Source: an uncultured Clostridia bacterium (GTDB lineage Bacteria; Bacillota; Clostridia; Oscillospirales; Acutalibacteraceae). From it: a stretch of 33,180 nucleotides of DNA. The stretch lies in the NCBI GenBank assembly GCA_946566955.1, contig CAMNXD010000012.1, positions 1 to 33,180 on the forward strand, written 5' to 3'. Below, piece by piece: positions 1-8,596 of this stretch; the stretch's first letter is position 1, and every line of letters begins with the position of its first letter. The translations under genes and the position numbers were made by a program. The notes under the pieces are model-generated. The model saw nothing but the letters and a program-made list of their open reading frames with translations. It was not told the origin of the DNA and searched no databases.

Positions 1-1967
1 CGCGTAAGGATTTTGACCCAAGAAATTATACTAATGACGAAATTGATAAAATTAAGCTTAGCGACGGAATAAGAATTCATAGAAACACAAAAACAGAGCT
101 TGAGCTTTACTCTAAAAACATGGGAGTAAAGCAAGTTAAACCCTTTGTTTTGGTCGTTTGTAAAGATACTATTCACGCCAAAGAAGTAAAAGAATATATA
201 ACCTCCGATGAATTTTTTCAAGGTTACTACAAAGATAAAGTCATAGAAGTTCATTCAAATCAAAAAGGAAGCGAAAAAGACGAAAATATTCAAAAACTCA
301 TGTCTTTGGAAAACCCTGAAAATAAGGTCGAAATAGTAATTCACGTGAATATGCTTAAAGAAGGCTGGGACGTTAACAATCTTTACACGATTATTCCTCT
401 TAGAACCGCAACCTCTCTAACACTCCGTGAACAAACAATTGGTAGAGGTCTTAGACTTCCATACGGAGCAAGAACTGGAAATGATATAGTCGATAGATTG
501 ACGATCGTAGCACATGATAAATTTGAAGAAATCATAGACGCTGCAAATGAGGAAAGTTCTATTATTAAAAAAGAAAATATAATTTCTCTTGACGATGATG
601 AAAGTTTAGAAGAAGAAAAAGAGGTAAAAGTGGCAAAAACGGTTTTTGACGATATTATCGAGCAAAAAAAGCAGAAGTTAAAATATGCCAGAAATGAGCA
701 TAAAAAACAAGAATTAATAGAAGAAATTGAAGTTTCAAAAGCCGTCGGAGAAGCTATTAATGAGGTACTAGATAAGTCTATTAATTTGACTTTAGGAACG
801 ATTAAATCGGATAAGCTGCAAGAAAGCATTTTAAATTCTGATATTAAAAAGAATAAAATAATAACATCACGCGATTTAGAAAAGCCAGAAATCAAGGAAA
901 TAATTAAAGAGAAAGCAAAAGAAAAGCTACATAAAGAGGCACCTCAACATTTCGATACTAAAAACAGTAAAATCGAAACTAAAATAGATCAAGCAATTTC
1001 TCCACTTTGCGAACAAAAAATCCGTTACTTTATTGATATTCCAGACGTTGCAATACTCTCAAAAGATTCAAAATTAAAGAAATTTCAAGCTTTTAAGCTA
1101 AATACCTTTTCATTAAAGTTTGAAGTCCCTTCGGACGATATTTTAATAGAATCACTTGGAGGAACAGGAACTTTTACACTTCAATCGGATGAAGAAGTAA
1201 TACTTCCTGACACTCCTGAAAACATTATATTAAACGAAATTTTGAACGAATCATCAGATGTGAACCATCAAGAGCATTCTAATCTGATTTATAATTTAAT
1301 AGGTCAAGCTTTAGAAAAGATAAAGGAAAACAAAACCGAAAAAGACGTACATAAAATTATTTTGAAATATAAAAAAGAAATCGCACGTCAAATTTATACG
1401 CAAATGGAGCTTAATGCTGAAATATCTTCCCCTCAGTACGATGTCAAACTTTTAAAGGGTGCTTCTGAAATTTTGCCTCATGGATACACAAAATTCAAAA
1501 AAGATGAAATAAAAGACTTCAATTCTAAATATGCTGGATATGAGATTAAATCTAAAGTTTTTGATTATTTTTCTAAAGCATGTCACACAGAATATAAATT
1601 TGATAGCGTCCCCGAGCAAACATTTTCAATCGTTTTAGAAAGAGATAAAAATGTTTTAAAGTGGTTAAGACCAGCACAAAAACAATTTAAAATCATCTGG
1701 AAAGACGGGAAATACTATACTCCCGACTTTGTAGTTGAAACTGATAAGTACATATATATTATTGAAGTTAAAAATCATAAAGATATCAGTAGCGAAGAAG
1801 TCAAACTAAAAGCTTTAGCAGCTAAAAAATATTGTGAATACGTCAATATTTACGCTAAAGAATACGAAAACAAGCTTTTTAAGTACGTAATAATTCCTGC
1901 TGAAGATATTAATAGAAGTAGCTCATTTGAAGCACTTCTTAATAAACAGTATCTATATATAAATTAA
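1..1967 (+). CDS. Type III restriction endonuclease Res subunit (helicase-nuclease), C-terminal part
   Basis: The frame is open to the left edge (first whole codon at position 3), so the gene's 5' part is missing and about 654 residues are visible. The visible part holds the second helicase lobe: a stretch reading VNMLKEGWDVNNLYTI, then motif VI in the form QTIGRGLRLPYG. Near the C-terminus lies TPDFVVET followed by YIIEVKNHKD, a PD-(D/E)XK nuclease signature as found in type III Res proteins. In this family Res pairs with a Mod methyltransferase, translocates on DNA and cleaves beside unmodified sites. Mod is not visible and would be expected to the left. The gene ends at a clear terminator. 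The ATP-binding lobe (Walker A, DEAD/DEAH box) lies outside the window, so activity cannot be judged. Confidence 0.88.
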   Translation, partial: RKDFDPRNYTNDEIDKIKLSDGIRIHRNTKTELELYSKNMGVKQVKPFVLVVCKDTIHAKEVKEYITSDEFFQGYYKDKVIEVHSNQKGSEKDENIQKLMSLENPENKVEIVIHVNMLKEGWDVNNLYTIIPLRTATSLTLREQTIGRGLRLPYGARTGNDIVDRLTIVAHDKFEEIIDAANEESSIIKKENIISLDDDESLEEEKEVKVAKTVFDDIIEQKKQKLKYARNEHKKQELIEEIEVSKAVGEAINEVLDKSINLTLGTIKSDKLQESILNSDIKKNKIITSRDLEKPEIKEIIKEKAKEKLHKEAPQHFDTKNSKIETKIDQAISPLCEQKIRYFIDIPDVAILSKDSKLKKFQAFKLNTFSLKFEVPSDDILIESLGGTGTFTLQSDEEVILPDTPENIILNEILNESSDVNHQEHSNLIYNLIGQALEKIKENKTEKDVHKIILKYKKEIARQIYTQMELNAEISSPQYDVKLLKGASEILPHGYTKFKKDEIKDFNSKYAGYEIKSKVFDYFSKACHTEYKFDSVPEQTFSIVLERDKNVLKWLRPAQKQFKIIWKDGKYYTPDFVVETDKYIYIIEVKNHKDISSEEVKLKALAAKKYCEYVNIYAKEYENKLFKYVIIPAEDINRSSSFEALLNKQYLYIN

Positions 1968-1997
1968 TCAAGACTATTTTTTAGCCTTGATTTTTTT
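1966..1997 (+). terminator. Rho-independent terminator of the Res gene
   Basis: AATCAAG (1966-1972) pairs with CTTGATT (1986-1992) around a 13-nt loop, and the 3' arm runs into a T tract to 1997. The hairpin begins within the stop codon of the restriction gene. Confidence 0.75.
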
Positions 1998-2614
1998 AAT
2001 ATTTTCATTAAGTTTCTTTTTTATTATTAAACTTACATTTACTGTGAACTTTGAAAATTCATTATATACGAATCAAATTATATGTAAAATTTAGAATTGA
2101 TATAAAAGTCAATTGAGGTACAGCCAGCGGTGGAAATACAGTATGACTAATCTTGTTCAAAGAGACGGTTATATAGGTGCACATTTTGCGAAGATATGCT
2201 ATTTTACAAACATTGTAATTGGCTGCAGCCCACATTAATACAGGGTTTATCCATGCCCTCTATAACTACCAGTATCACCTGTAAACCTCATGGATACTTA
2301 AGTTTTTAAAGTGTCTGTGCTGGTTTCATTTTTGCCATTTTTACACTTTTCAAAGAATGTCATCGCCTTTGACAATAAAACAACTTTCAGTACGCTTTGA
2401 CGCAAAAATATTACCTTTACCTTAAGAAAAAAGAAACAATTGATACACGGAACTTAAATTTACGCACTCAGAAAAAATTGGATCAATTTCTATTTTACAC
2501 ATTCCATTTTAAACTCATTTTCTCCAATGTATAAATTATCAATATGCGCATGAGCTATATAAACGCTGTATATTTTCTTTTATATTACTAAATTTTTACT
2601 ATCGGTTATTAATT
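1998..2614. other. 617-bp gap without a recognisable gene
   Basis: No intact reading frame with a ribosome binding site was found on either strand, and no tRNA or known structured RNA was recognised. On the minus strand short open stretches separated by stops (for example around 2350-2425 and 2480-2570) look like decayed coding DNA, but the parent family could not be identified. It lies between a restriction gene and housekeeping genes, a common place for lost accessory genes. Confidence 0.35.
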
Positions 2615-3877
2615 TTACCTTCCAAAAACTTTCTTTGCATCATGCAGTATGGTAAATGATCCAAAAATGACAAGTCCTTCTTTTTCAGAAAAATTCTCTT
2701 TTATGCTTTCAAACTCTTCTGAAAAATAAACATTTTTATTATATTTTTTTATAATTTTTACCATGCTGCCGATATCAAGTGCTCGGAAGGAGTTCGATTT
2801 AACAACGATAACCTTTTTAAAGAGTCCTCCGATAATTTTAAAGGTACCTTCAATGTCTTTTCCTTTTAGCATGCAAAACACTGCTATTAACTCTTTATCC
2901 TTAAAATTATCAGTCAAAAAGTTATAAAGCGCCATTACACTTTCTGGATTATGCGAAGCATCCATAATAACCAAGGGAGAGGTACTAACGATTTCAATTC
3001 TGCATGGCAGCTTAACTTTTTCAAGTCCGAGCTTGATTTTATGAAGAGAAACTCTTAGCTCATCTTTTAAAATTTCGAGTACTGAAATTACAAGAGCAAT
3101 ATTTAGTCTCTGATGATCACCCAGAAGCGGTACTTTCATTTGCGTCCCTAAATATTTAAAGATAGATTCCTTTAAATTTGCGCTACAAAAGTCTTTAAGA
3201 TCTTCTGGCGAAGCTATATAAAATTTGCTACTGAGCTCTTTGCACCTATTTTTTAGTAAACGGTAAATCTCTTTGGCATGTTTTGACCCTATAACCACTT
3301 TAGAATTTCTCTTTATTATTCCAAACTTTTCTTTGGCTATCTTTAATTCGGTATCACCTAAAAATTCCATATGATCCTTTGATATACTCGTTATAACTGA
3401 ACACAAGGACCTATTTATAACGTTAGTTGCATCGAGCCTGCCACCCATACCTGTTTCGAGGACTACTATATCGCAGTTTTTTTCTTGAAAGTATTTAAAA
3501 GCTATAGCTGTTGTAAGTTCAAATTCCGTTACACTGTCGCTTAAAAAACATGGTTTTTTTAAATACTCTGCTATGGAATTAAAGCACTCACAAAAATCCT
3601 TTTTACTTATCATGTTTCCATCAATTTGAATTCTTTCTCTAAAGTCTTCAATGGAAGGAGAAATATAAAGCCCTGTACGATATCCACTTTCTTTTAATAT
3701 GCTAGCTAACATAAAACAAACCGAGCCTTTTCCATTAGTCCCGGCAACGTGTATACATTTAAGCTTGCTGTGAGGATTTCCTATAAAGCCAAGAAGTTTA
3801 GAAATCCTTTCTAGCCCCGGCTTGGACCCTATTTTTTCAAGACTTTTTATATTTTTCAAAGCTTCTTCATAAGTCAA
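2615..3877 (-). CDS. folC: Folylpolyglutamate synthase / dihydrofolate synthase
   Basis: FolC adds glutamate to folates (and in many bacteria to dihydropteroate), an ATP-dependent cytosolic step of folate metabolism. The Mur-ligase P-loop appears as HVAGTNGKGS near residue 45, followed by the family features LETGMGGRLDATN and, in the C-terminal domain, IMDASHNPES. The length (about 420 aa) is normal. An ATG at 3886 has its AAAGG Shine-Dalgarno directly abutting it, which is too close. A TTG at 3877, nine bases further on, is well spaced and gives the usual family N-terminus (MTYEEAL), so I prefer it. The start lies inside the end of tmcAL, implying translational coupling in a two-gene operon. 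Confidence 0.93.
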   Translation of the reverse strand: MTYEEALKNIKSLEKIGSKPGLERISKLLGFIGNPHSKLKCIHVAGTNGKGSVCFMLASILKESGYRTGLYISPSIEDFRERIQIDGNMISKKDFCECFNSIAEYLKKPCFLSDSVTEFELTTAIAFKYFQEKNCDIVVLETGMGGRLDATNVINRSLCSVITSISKDHMEFLGDTELKIAKEKFGIIKRNSKVVIGSKHAKEIYRLLKNRCKELSSKFYIASPEDLKDFCSANLKESIFKYLGTQMKVPLLGDHQRLNIALVISVLEILKDELRVSLHKIKLGLEKVKLPCRIEIVSTSPLVIMDASHNPESVMALYNFLTDNFKDKELIAVFCMLKGKDIEGTFKIIGGLFKKVIVVKSNSFRALDIGSMVKIIKKYNKNVYFSEEFESIKENFSEKEGLVIFGSFTILHDAKKVFGR

Positions 3878-5048
3878 TGATATCATCCTTTATTAATTTA
3901 AACTGCTTTTCCAGTCCGCAAGGAAAAATTTTAGGAGTTAGGCTATGATATAAGTCCGTGTATTGGCTTTCCAAATCAAAAAGGGGTTTGCTAAATTTTA
4001 AAGCATCACTATATTTTGAAACTATCGGAAGCTGCGTTGAAAGCTTTGCTTTTTTAAGTATATCTAAGCCTTTTTCCCCAATTCCTAAAATTCTTATGTA
4101 TTTTGGTGGCATAGCTGCAATTTCAGAATTAATTCCTAAAAATGCGCATAAGATAATTCGTCTTATGCGTGAGAGTGAATAACGTTTAGTTTTAGCTTTA
4201 AATATAATCTCGCGTACGGTGCAAGCGTTTTTTATTGATTTATAAATTCTGTTTTCAATTCCTTCGCTTATATCCGGAAGTTTAGAAATTTCTTCGAGAC
4301 TTAAACTCCTAAGCTTAGGAATAACTGCTCTATCAGAAGAGAAAAAGTTAACTGGAGCTCTTTTAAATTTTATTTCTTCTTCTATTATATTCCACGAGGA
4401 TTGAGGAACGTAATTTTTATAGGACTTATCATTTTTAAAAATTAACTCTCGAAGCTGCGAAGCACTTAAATACTTTTCTGGGTTTTCAAGTCTTTTGATA
4501 GTCACTGGCAAAATATTTGAGTTTAAAGTTTCAAGAGCTTTTAAATATTCGATGGCTAGTATGTTATTTGGCATTTTTATATCTTTTTCAATTTCAGGTA
4601 AATTTAAAATTTTAGAGACTGCCTTTGAGCGCGCTACTGAAAAAGTAATACCGTTTTTTAAGTTTTCTTTAAGGATTTCTCCAAAGCTAGCAGCCTTTAA
4701 TGCCTTTTTGATGGTTTTTAATTTTTCAAGACTTCCAGACTCACTTCCAAAAGCTATTGCATCCACGCACCCTAAACAATTTATTAACTTTACTGCATAA
4801 AATGCATACTTTTCAGCCGTTGCAAGCACTTTGGTAGTTGGAAGTTCAATCACAAGGTCCACTCCATTTCTCAGTGCTGCCTTTACCCTGGCTTGCTTCG
4901 AAATTATTGCTGCGTCGCCTCTTTGCACAAAATTCCCACTCATGATTGCCACAATATGACTATACCCTTTAAGACGAATTTGATTTAATAAATAGGCGTG
5001 ACCTCTGTGAAAAATATTAAATTCTGCTACTATAGCGCATATTTTCAT
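3867..5048 (-). CDS. tmcAL: tRNA(Met) cytidine acetate ligase
   Basis: TmcAL (formerly DUF795/YlbM) activates acetate with ATP and acetylates C34 of the elongator tRNA-Met anticodon. The N-terminus shows the nucleotidyltransferase HxGH motif (FHRGH, residues 13-17) after the typical IVAEFN strand, then IMSGNFVQRGD and AIAFGSESG. The length of 393 aa is typical. A Shine-Dalgarno AAGGA lies about 11 bases before the ATG. Its stop codon overlaps the start of folC, which follows on the same strand. The family call is firm; the enzymatic role is taken from family knowledge. Confidence 0.92.
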   Translation of the reverse strand: MKICAIVAEFNIFHRGHAYLLNQIRLKGYSHIVAIMSGNFVQRGDAAIISKQARVKAALRNGVDLVIELPTTKVLATAEKYAFYAVKLINCLGCVDAIAFGSESGSLEKLKTIKKALKAASFGEILKENLKNGITFSVARSKAVSKILNLPEIEKDIKMPNNILAIEYLKALETLNSNILPVTIKRLENPEKYLSASQLRELIFKNDKSYKNYVPQSSWNIIEEEIKFKRAPVNFFSSDRAVIPKLRSLSLEEISKLPDISEGIENRIYKSIKNACTVREIIFKAKTKRYSLSRIRRIILCAFLGINSEIAAMPPKYIRILGIGEKGLDILKKAKLSTQLPIVSKYSDALKFSKPLFDLESQYTDLYHSLTPKIFPCGLEKQFKLIKDDIIDL

Positions 5049-5099
5049 GAATAATTTCGTCCTTAAGTTATTAAATTAAAATTTTAGACTAGCTTCCAC

Positions 5100-5249
5100 T
5101 TATAAAAAGTAACAAATCAAAGATCCGAGTAAACTACTTAGAATTAGGAAAGACCCTAAAATAGCTAGCATTTTAATGCGTCTTTTTCTTTTTGCAGAAG
5201 ATGTTTTATTATAATTTTTGAAGTTATGAGCTACAACGTTATTGTTCAT
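5100..5249 (-). CDS. Small single-pass membrane protein, 49 aa, unknown function
   Basis: This short frame has a strong ribosome binding site (AAAGGAG, seven bases before the ATG) and a well-formed promoter upstream, so it is likely translated. The product is polar at the N-terminus, has a basic stretch (AKRKRRIK, about residues 19-26), then one hydrophobic segment of about 23 residues ending just before the stop. That order predicts a cytoplasmic N-terminus and a C-terminal membrane anchor. It faces away from the 102-aa membrane protein at 5362. No family was recognised. Confidence 0.65.
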   Translation of the reverse strand: MNNNVVAHNFKNYNKTSSAKRKRRIKMLAILGSFLILSSLLGSLICYFL

Positions 5250-5291
5250 ATCTATACTCCTTTTAATAAATTTTAATTTACATCAATATAC

Positions 5292-5320
5292 ATTATATCA
5301 CCTATCAATTAATAAGTAAA
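5292..5320 (-). promoter_or_regulatory. Sigma-A type promoter of the 49-aa gene
   Basis: Minus-strand -35 TTTACT (5315-5320) and -10 TATAAT (5292-5297) are separated by 17 bp. The -10 is perfect and the -35 matches four of six consensus bases. It lies about 43 bp upstream of the start codon at 5249. Confidence 0.6.
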
Positions 5321-5361
5321 TAATTTAAACACTTAGAATTTTAATTAAAAAGAGGTTGAAC

Positions 5362-5670
5362 ATGTCTGATAATATTGCTACTTTGAAAAATAAAGATAAT
5401 ACTTTAGAAAGCTCGAAAAGTTCACGAAAAAAACCTTTAGGAATAACTTTTATTAGAATTATAGTATGCTCTATAACTATACTAAGCTGTCTATTTATAA
5501 AAATTAATCGTCCCGAAATATTTATTGATATTTCTAATTGGTATCAAAAAAACGTTTTCTGTGAAAGCATTAGTCTTGAGGATATTCATAAAGAATTCGA
5601 AAGCATAATTTCTAAAACAAATTATTATTTAAGCGACGTATATCAAGCATATCTTAAGCTTAGCTTTTAA
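5362..5670 (+). CDS. Small membrane protein, 102 aa, unknown function
   Basis: The ATG at 5362 is preceded by GAGG at a spacing of six bases, so I start here rather than at an in-frame TTG six bases earlier. The product has a polar, lysine-rich N-terminus (about 29 residues), one hydrophobic segment (about residues 30-48), and an extracytoplasmic domain of about 55 residues with one cysteine and an aromatic NWYQKNVF stretch. This layout recalls the N-terminal anchor of clostridial SpoIIQ/M23-type proteins, but there is no peptidase domain, so no function is assigned. It converges on the PBP gene, with stop codons only two bases apart. Confidence 0.6.
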   Translation: MSDNIATLKNKDNTLESSKSSRKKPLGITFIRIIVCSITILSCLFIKINRPEIFIDISNWYQKNVFCESISLEDIHKEFESIISKTNYYLSDVYQAYLKLSF

Positions 5671-5672
5671 AT

Positions 5673-7301
5673 TTAAGAATCTAAAAAAACTTCTGGAGTT
5701 TCTTTATACATTCTCTCTACTATTTCTTTGAAAATTGGTCCTGCACTTTCCGCTCCTCCCGCGCCAGCTTCAGAAAGAATAACTATAGAATATCTTGGCT
5801 TGTCATAAGGGAAAAAACCCGCAAACCAGGATTGCTCTATTTTTTTGCCGTCTTCGATTATTCCAGTCTGAGCAGTAGAAGTTTTTGCCGCTACTTCTAC
5901 CCCTTCCGGTTTACCTTTAGAGCTTGTACCATACTCCACCGAGGACTTCATAAAACTTTTTAATTTAGTTGCAACTTTCGAAGAAACAACTGCTTCTTTT
6001 TCGTAAAGTTTAGAATAAAACTCATTTTTAAGTGGTCTCATATTTTCGTCCACGAATTCCTTGACGAGCTTTGGGGGACTGTAAATTCCATCAGAAGCAA
6101 TTGCATTTATCATTCCAGCAATTTGAAGAGGCGTTGCAAGAAGTTTGCCTTGTCCGAAAGAAAAGTTTGCAAGAGTTTTTACGTTTTCTAAACTTTCAAT
6201 CGATGGCAGCTTACCTTTCTGCGAGCTAGATATTTCTGAAAAGGGTATTTCTTTGCCTAGTCTGAATTTGCTCGACATTTTAAGTAAATCCTCCTTAGAA
6301 ACACGGCTTTTTATAAGCTCTATAAAATATCCATTGCAGGAATAAGCAATAGCTTGATCCATGTTTATAAGTCCGTGCTTCTTTGAATTAAAACATTTGA
6401 ATTTAGCATCTTCAACTTCACTTATACCTTGACAATCATAAAGAAAGTCCTCGCTTACTCCCTTTTCGAGGGCCGCCGCTGAAGTTACGAGTTTAAATAT
6501 AGAACCTAAATTAAATGGACACAAAACTCTATTTAACAAAGGGGAATTTTTATCGTTTAGATATCTCGATACACTTGTAGGAGAAAAAGTAGGAAAACTA
6601 GCACACCCTCTTATTTCACAGTCCGGAACTTGAGTTATAACTACTGCCCCTCTGCTCATATATTTGTTAGCACTTTCTTCTGCAATAGCTTGAATACGGC
6701 TGTCCAGCTGCAGAACTATACCTTTCGAACTGCAATAGGATTTATCCTCAATAATATTTTCTCCACCAGGTAAAATTTTACCTGAAGCATCAACGTCGTA
6801 TTTTATAGAAACCTTTTGATTTTTACCTGAAAGGTAGTCGTTATAAGCTTTTTCGAGACCACATACTCCATTTTTTTCTCCTGAAAGATACCCGATTACA
6901 TGAGGAGCCAGCGTCACACCTAAATATCTTATAGGAACTTCAAATACTTTTACTCCAGGACATCTTATCTTTTTTTCAACTTCTATAGTAAACGGAGTAT
7001 TACCGGAACATTTTTTATAAAGCTCTTCTTTGCTCTGTTCTGCAACCACCGGAGTAAGAGCAGTAAGAGACTCCATGCACGGAATAACAGCTGCAACAAG
7101 TTTCTTATTTACATTTACCATCGGCTTATTTCTATAGTCATATATCGTACCTCGTACGTCAGAGATTTTAAGTTTATAAGACTGCTGATTTATGGCTGCA
7201 TCACGAAATTTATTTTTGGTAGATATAGCATCCAGAGCAAAAAAGTAAAAGCAAAAGCACGCTGTTATAATACTGAAAAAAATTAAAATTCTCTTATACA
7301 T
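5673..7301 (-). CDS. Class B penicillin-binding protein (peptidoglycan transpeptidase)
   Basis: A membrane-anchored DD-transpeptidase that cross-links peptidoglycan outside the cell. Residues 4-24 form the N-terminal membrane anchor, followed by a short PBP dimer-type domain with the usual SDVRGTIYDYRNKP entry. The transpeptidase motifs are in order: SIFK (serine 267), SCN (321-323) and KTS (473-475, in place of KTG). At 542 aa it is short for PBP2/SpoVD and carries no PASTA domains. It is the last gene of the thyX-mltG group, 101 bp after mltG. The short size and clostridial setting fit an elongation or sporulation PBP; which one cannot be decided here. Confidence 0.85.
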   Translation of the reverse strand: MYKRILIFFSIITACFCFYFFALDAISTKNKFRDAAINQQSYKLKISDVRGTIYDYRNKPMVNVNKKLVAAVIPCMESLTALTPVVAEQSKEELYKKCSGNTPFTIEVEKKIRCPGVKVFEVPIRYLGVTLAPHVIGYLSGEKNGVCGLEKAYNDYLSGKNQKVSIKYDVDASGKILPGGENIIEDKSYCSSKGIVLQLDSRIQAIAEESANKYMSRGAVVITQVPDCEIRGCASFPTFSPTSVSRYLNDKNSPLLNRVLCPFNLGSIFKLVTSAAALEKGVSEDFLYDCQGISEVEDAKFKCFNSKKHGLINMDQAIAYSCNGYFIELIKSRVSKEDLLKMSSKFRLGKEIPFSEISSSQKGKLPSIESLENVKTLANFSFGQGKLLATPLQIAGMINAIASDGIYSPPKLVKEFVDENMRPLKNEFYSKLYEKEAVVSSKVATKLKSFMKSSVEYGTSSKGKPEGVEVAAKTSTAQTGIIEDGKKIEQSWFAGFFPYDKPRYSIVILSEAGAGGAESAGPIFKEIVERMYKETPEVFLDS

Positions 7302-7313
7302 AAAAAATCCGAC

Positions 7314-7348
7314 CTTATCTTACATTTTAATGCTTTATATAAGATAAG
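7314..7348. promoter_or_regulatory. Inverted repeat between mltG and the PBP gene
   Basis: CTTATCTTA (7314-7322) and TAAGATAAG (7340-7348) form a perfect 9-bp inverted repeat with a 17-bp spacer, just upstream of the PBP start. No T tract follows on either strand, so it is more likely an operator or a processing hairpin than a terminator. Confidence 0.35.
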
Positions 7349-7402
7349 TATCGGTTGCACGAATGCATAAAATACATACTTTTAATAGAAATTACTGGCA
7401 AA

Positions 7403-8548
7403 TTATGTTAATCCTGCTTTTTTTAAATTAGATATATGCACCTCGTTAGTTCGAGCAAAAAACGATTCGCCTGTTTTACTATGGCAGTAATAATAAAAAT
7501 CAGTTTGCGCTGGAAACAGTGCTGCTAGTATTGCGTCAAATCCAGGATTACAAATAGGTCCAGGGGGTAGTCCTTGAATTTTATAAGTATTATAGGAACT
7601 TGAAAAACCTTTTCTAATGTCTGCGGGAATAGAAGCTTCCGTTTTATAAGGATAGTAAATGGTGGCATCTATACGAAGAAGGTTCATAGAAAACTCACCA
7701 AAACGATTTTTACCTCCAGTTTTGACTGTATCTAAGCGATTGCTTATTACCGACGACACTTTATGCATATCTTCTTTACTTGCAGCTTCTGCTTGAATTA
7801 AAGAAGCTAAATTTATAAGCTGGTCAATACTTAAGCCCTGGTCTTCTGCAAGCTGACAAATACTAGCTTCCGATGATCGCCCTTCTATAGATGTTTGCTG
7901 ATATATTCTCTTTTGGAAATTGCTCAAAAGCTTATTTATAACGTTGACGGGATCTTCGCCACGATAAAATTTATAAGTGTCTGGGAATAAATATCCTTCC
8001 AAGCGGTAAGTTCTAGGGGAATGACTTTCAATTTCTTTTATAAAATTATATTTCTCATCAAACCTTCCAGAGCTACAGTATTTTAAAAATTCATCTTTAT
8101 CACATATTTCGTTTTTCTCCATAAGAGCAGCGCATTCTAAAATGTTCATTCCTTCAGTTATAGTTACTTCAACAATATCTCTTATGTTATCACGATTTTT
8201 AATATGATTAATTATTGATTGATAGTCCATGTTGCCTTCAAGCTCGTAAATTCCCGCGGAAAAAATTTTTGGAGATTTAGTTGCAAAAGCATATAACTTA
8301 AAGAACCATCTCTCTGTAATGATGTTTTTGTCTTTTAATATCTGAGCAACTTCATCAATAGAAGAATCCTCTAGAATTTCAATTTGCAAAGTATCAGAAC
8401 TTTTTCCAACTGCTAACATATCATTTATTCCCATCATGATAAACTTTGAAAACAATACCGAAGTTAAACAAATAAAAACAATCCATGCAGTTTTAAAAAA
8501 GCATCCGTTTTTTTTAAATTTCTTAATCTTTGATTTTTCCATTTGCAA
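7403..8548 (-). CDS. mltG: Endolytic transglycosylase MltG
   Basis: MltG (YceG family) is an inner-membrane lytic transglycosylase that cuts nascent glycan strands and sets their length. A basic cytoplasmic tail is followed by one membrane segment (about residues 18-40). The family signatures are present: YRLEGYLFPDTY, then LASLIQAEA with the catalytic glutamate at residue 254, then a C-terminal QGLPPGPICNPG. The length of 381 aa is normal. The start is either a TTG at 8548 (AAAGG eight bases upstream) or an ATG at 8542; the TTG has better spacing. Position in an operon just before a transpeptidase gene suits joint action in wall synthesis. Confidence 0.93.
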   Translation of the reverse strand: MQMEKSKIKKFKKNGCFFKTAWIVFICLTSVLFSKFIMMGINDMLAVGKSSDTLQIEILEDSSIDEVAQILKDKNIITERWFFKLYAFATKSPKIFSAGIYELEGNMDYQSIINHIKNRDNIRDIVEVTITEGMNILECAALMEKNEICDKDEFLKYCSSGRFDEKYNFIKEIESHSPRTYRLEGYLFPDTYKFYRGEDPVNVINKLLSNFQKRIYQQTSIEGRSSEASICQLAEDQGLSIDQLINLASLIQAEAASKEDMHKVSSVISNRLDTVKTGGKNRFGEFSMNLLRIDATIYYPYKTEASIPADIRKGFSSSYNTYKIQGLPPGPICNPGFDAILAALFPAQTDFYYYCHSKTGESFFARTNEVHISNLKKAGLT

Positions 8549-8596
8549 AAATCCATCCTTTATTTATTCACAAACTGTCTAGTAGCAGCGTTAAAA

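Noticed and set aside
383-895. Minus-strand open frame within the restriction gene
   Set aside because: The plus-strand frame has clear helicase motifs; this is a shadow with Ser/Ile/Leu-rich composition.
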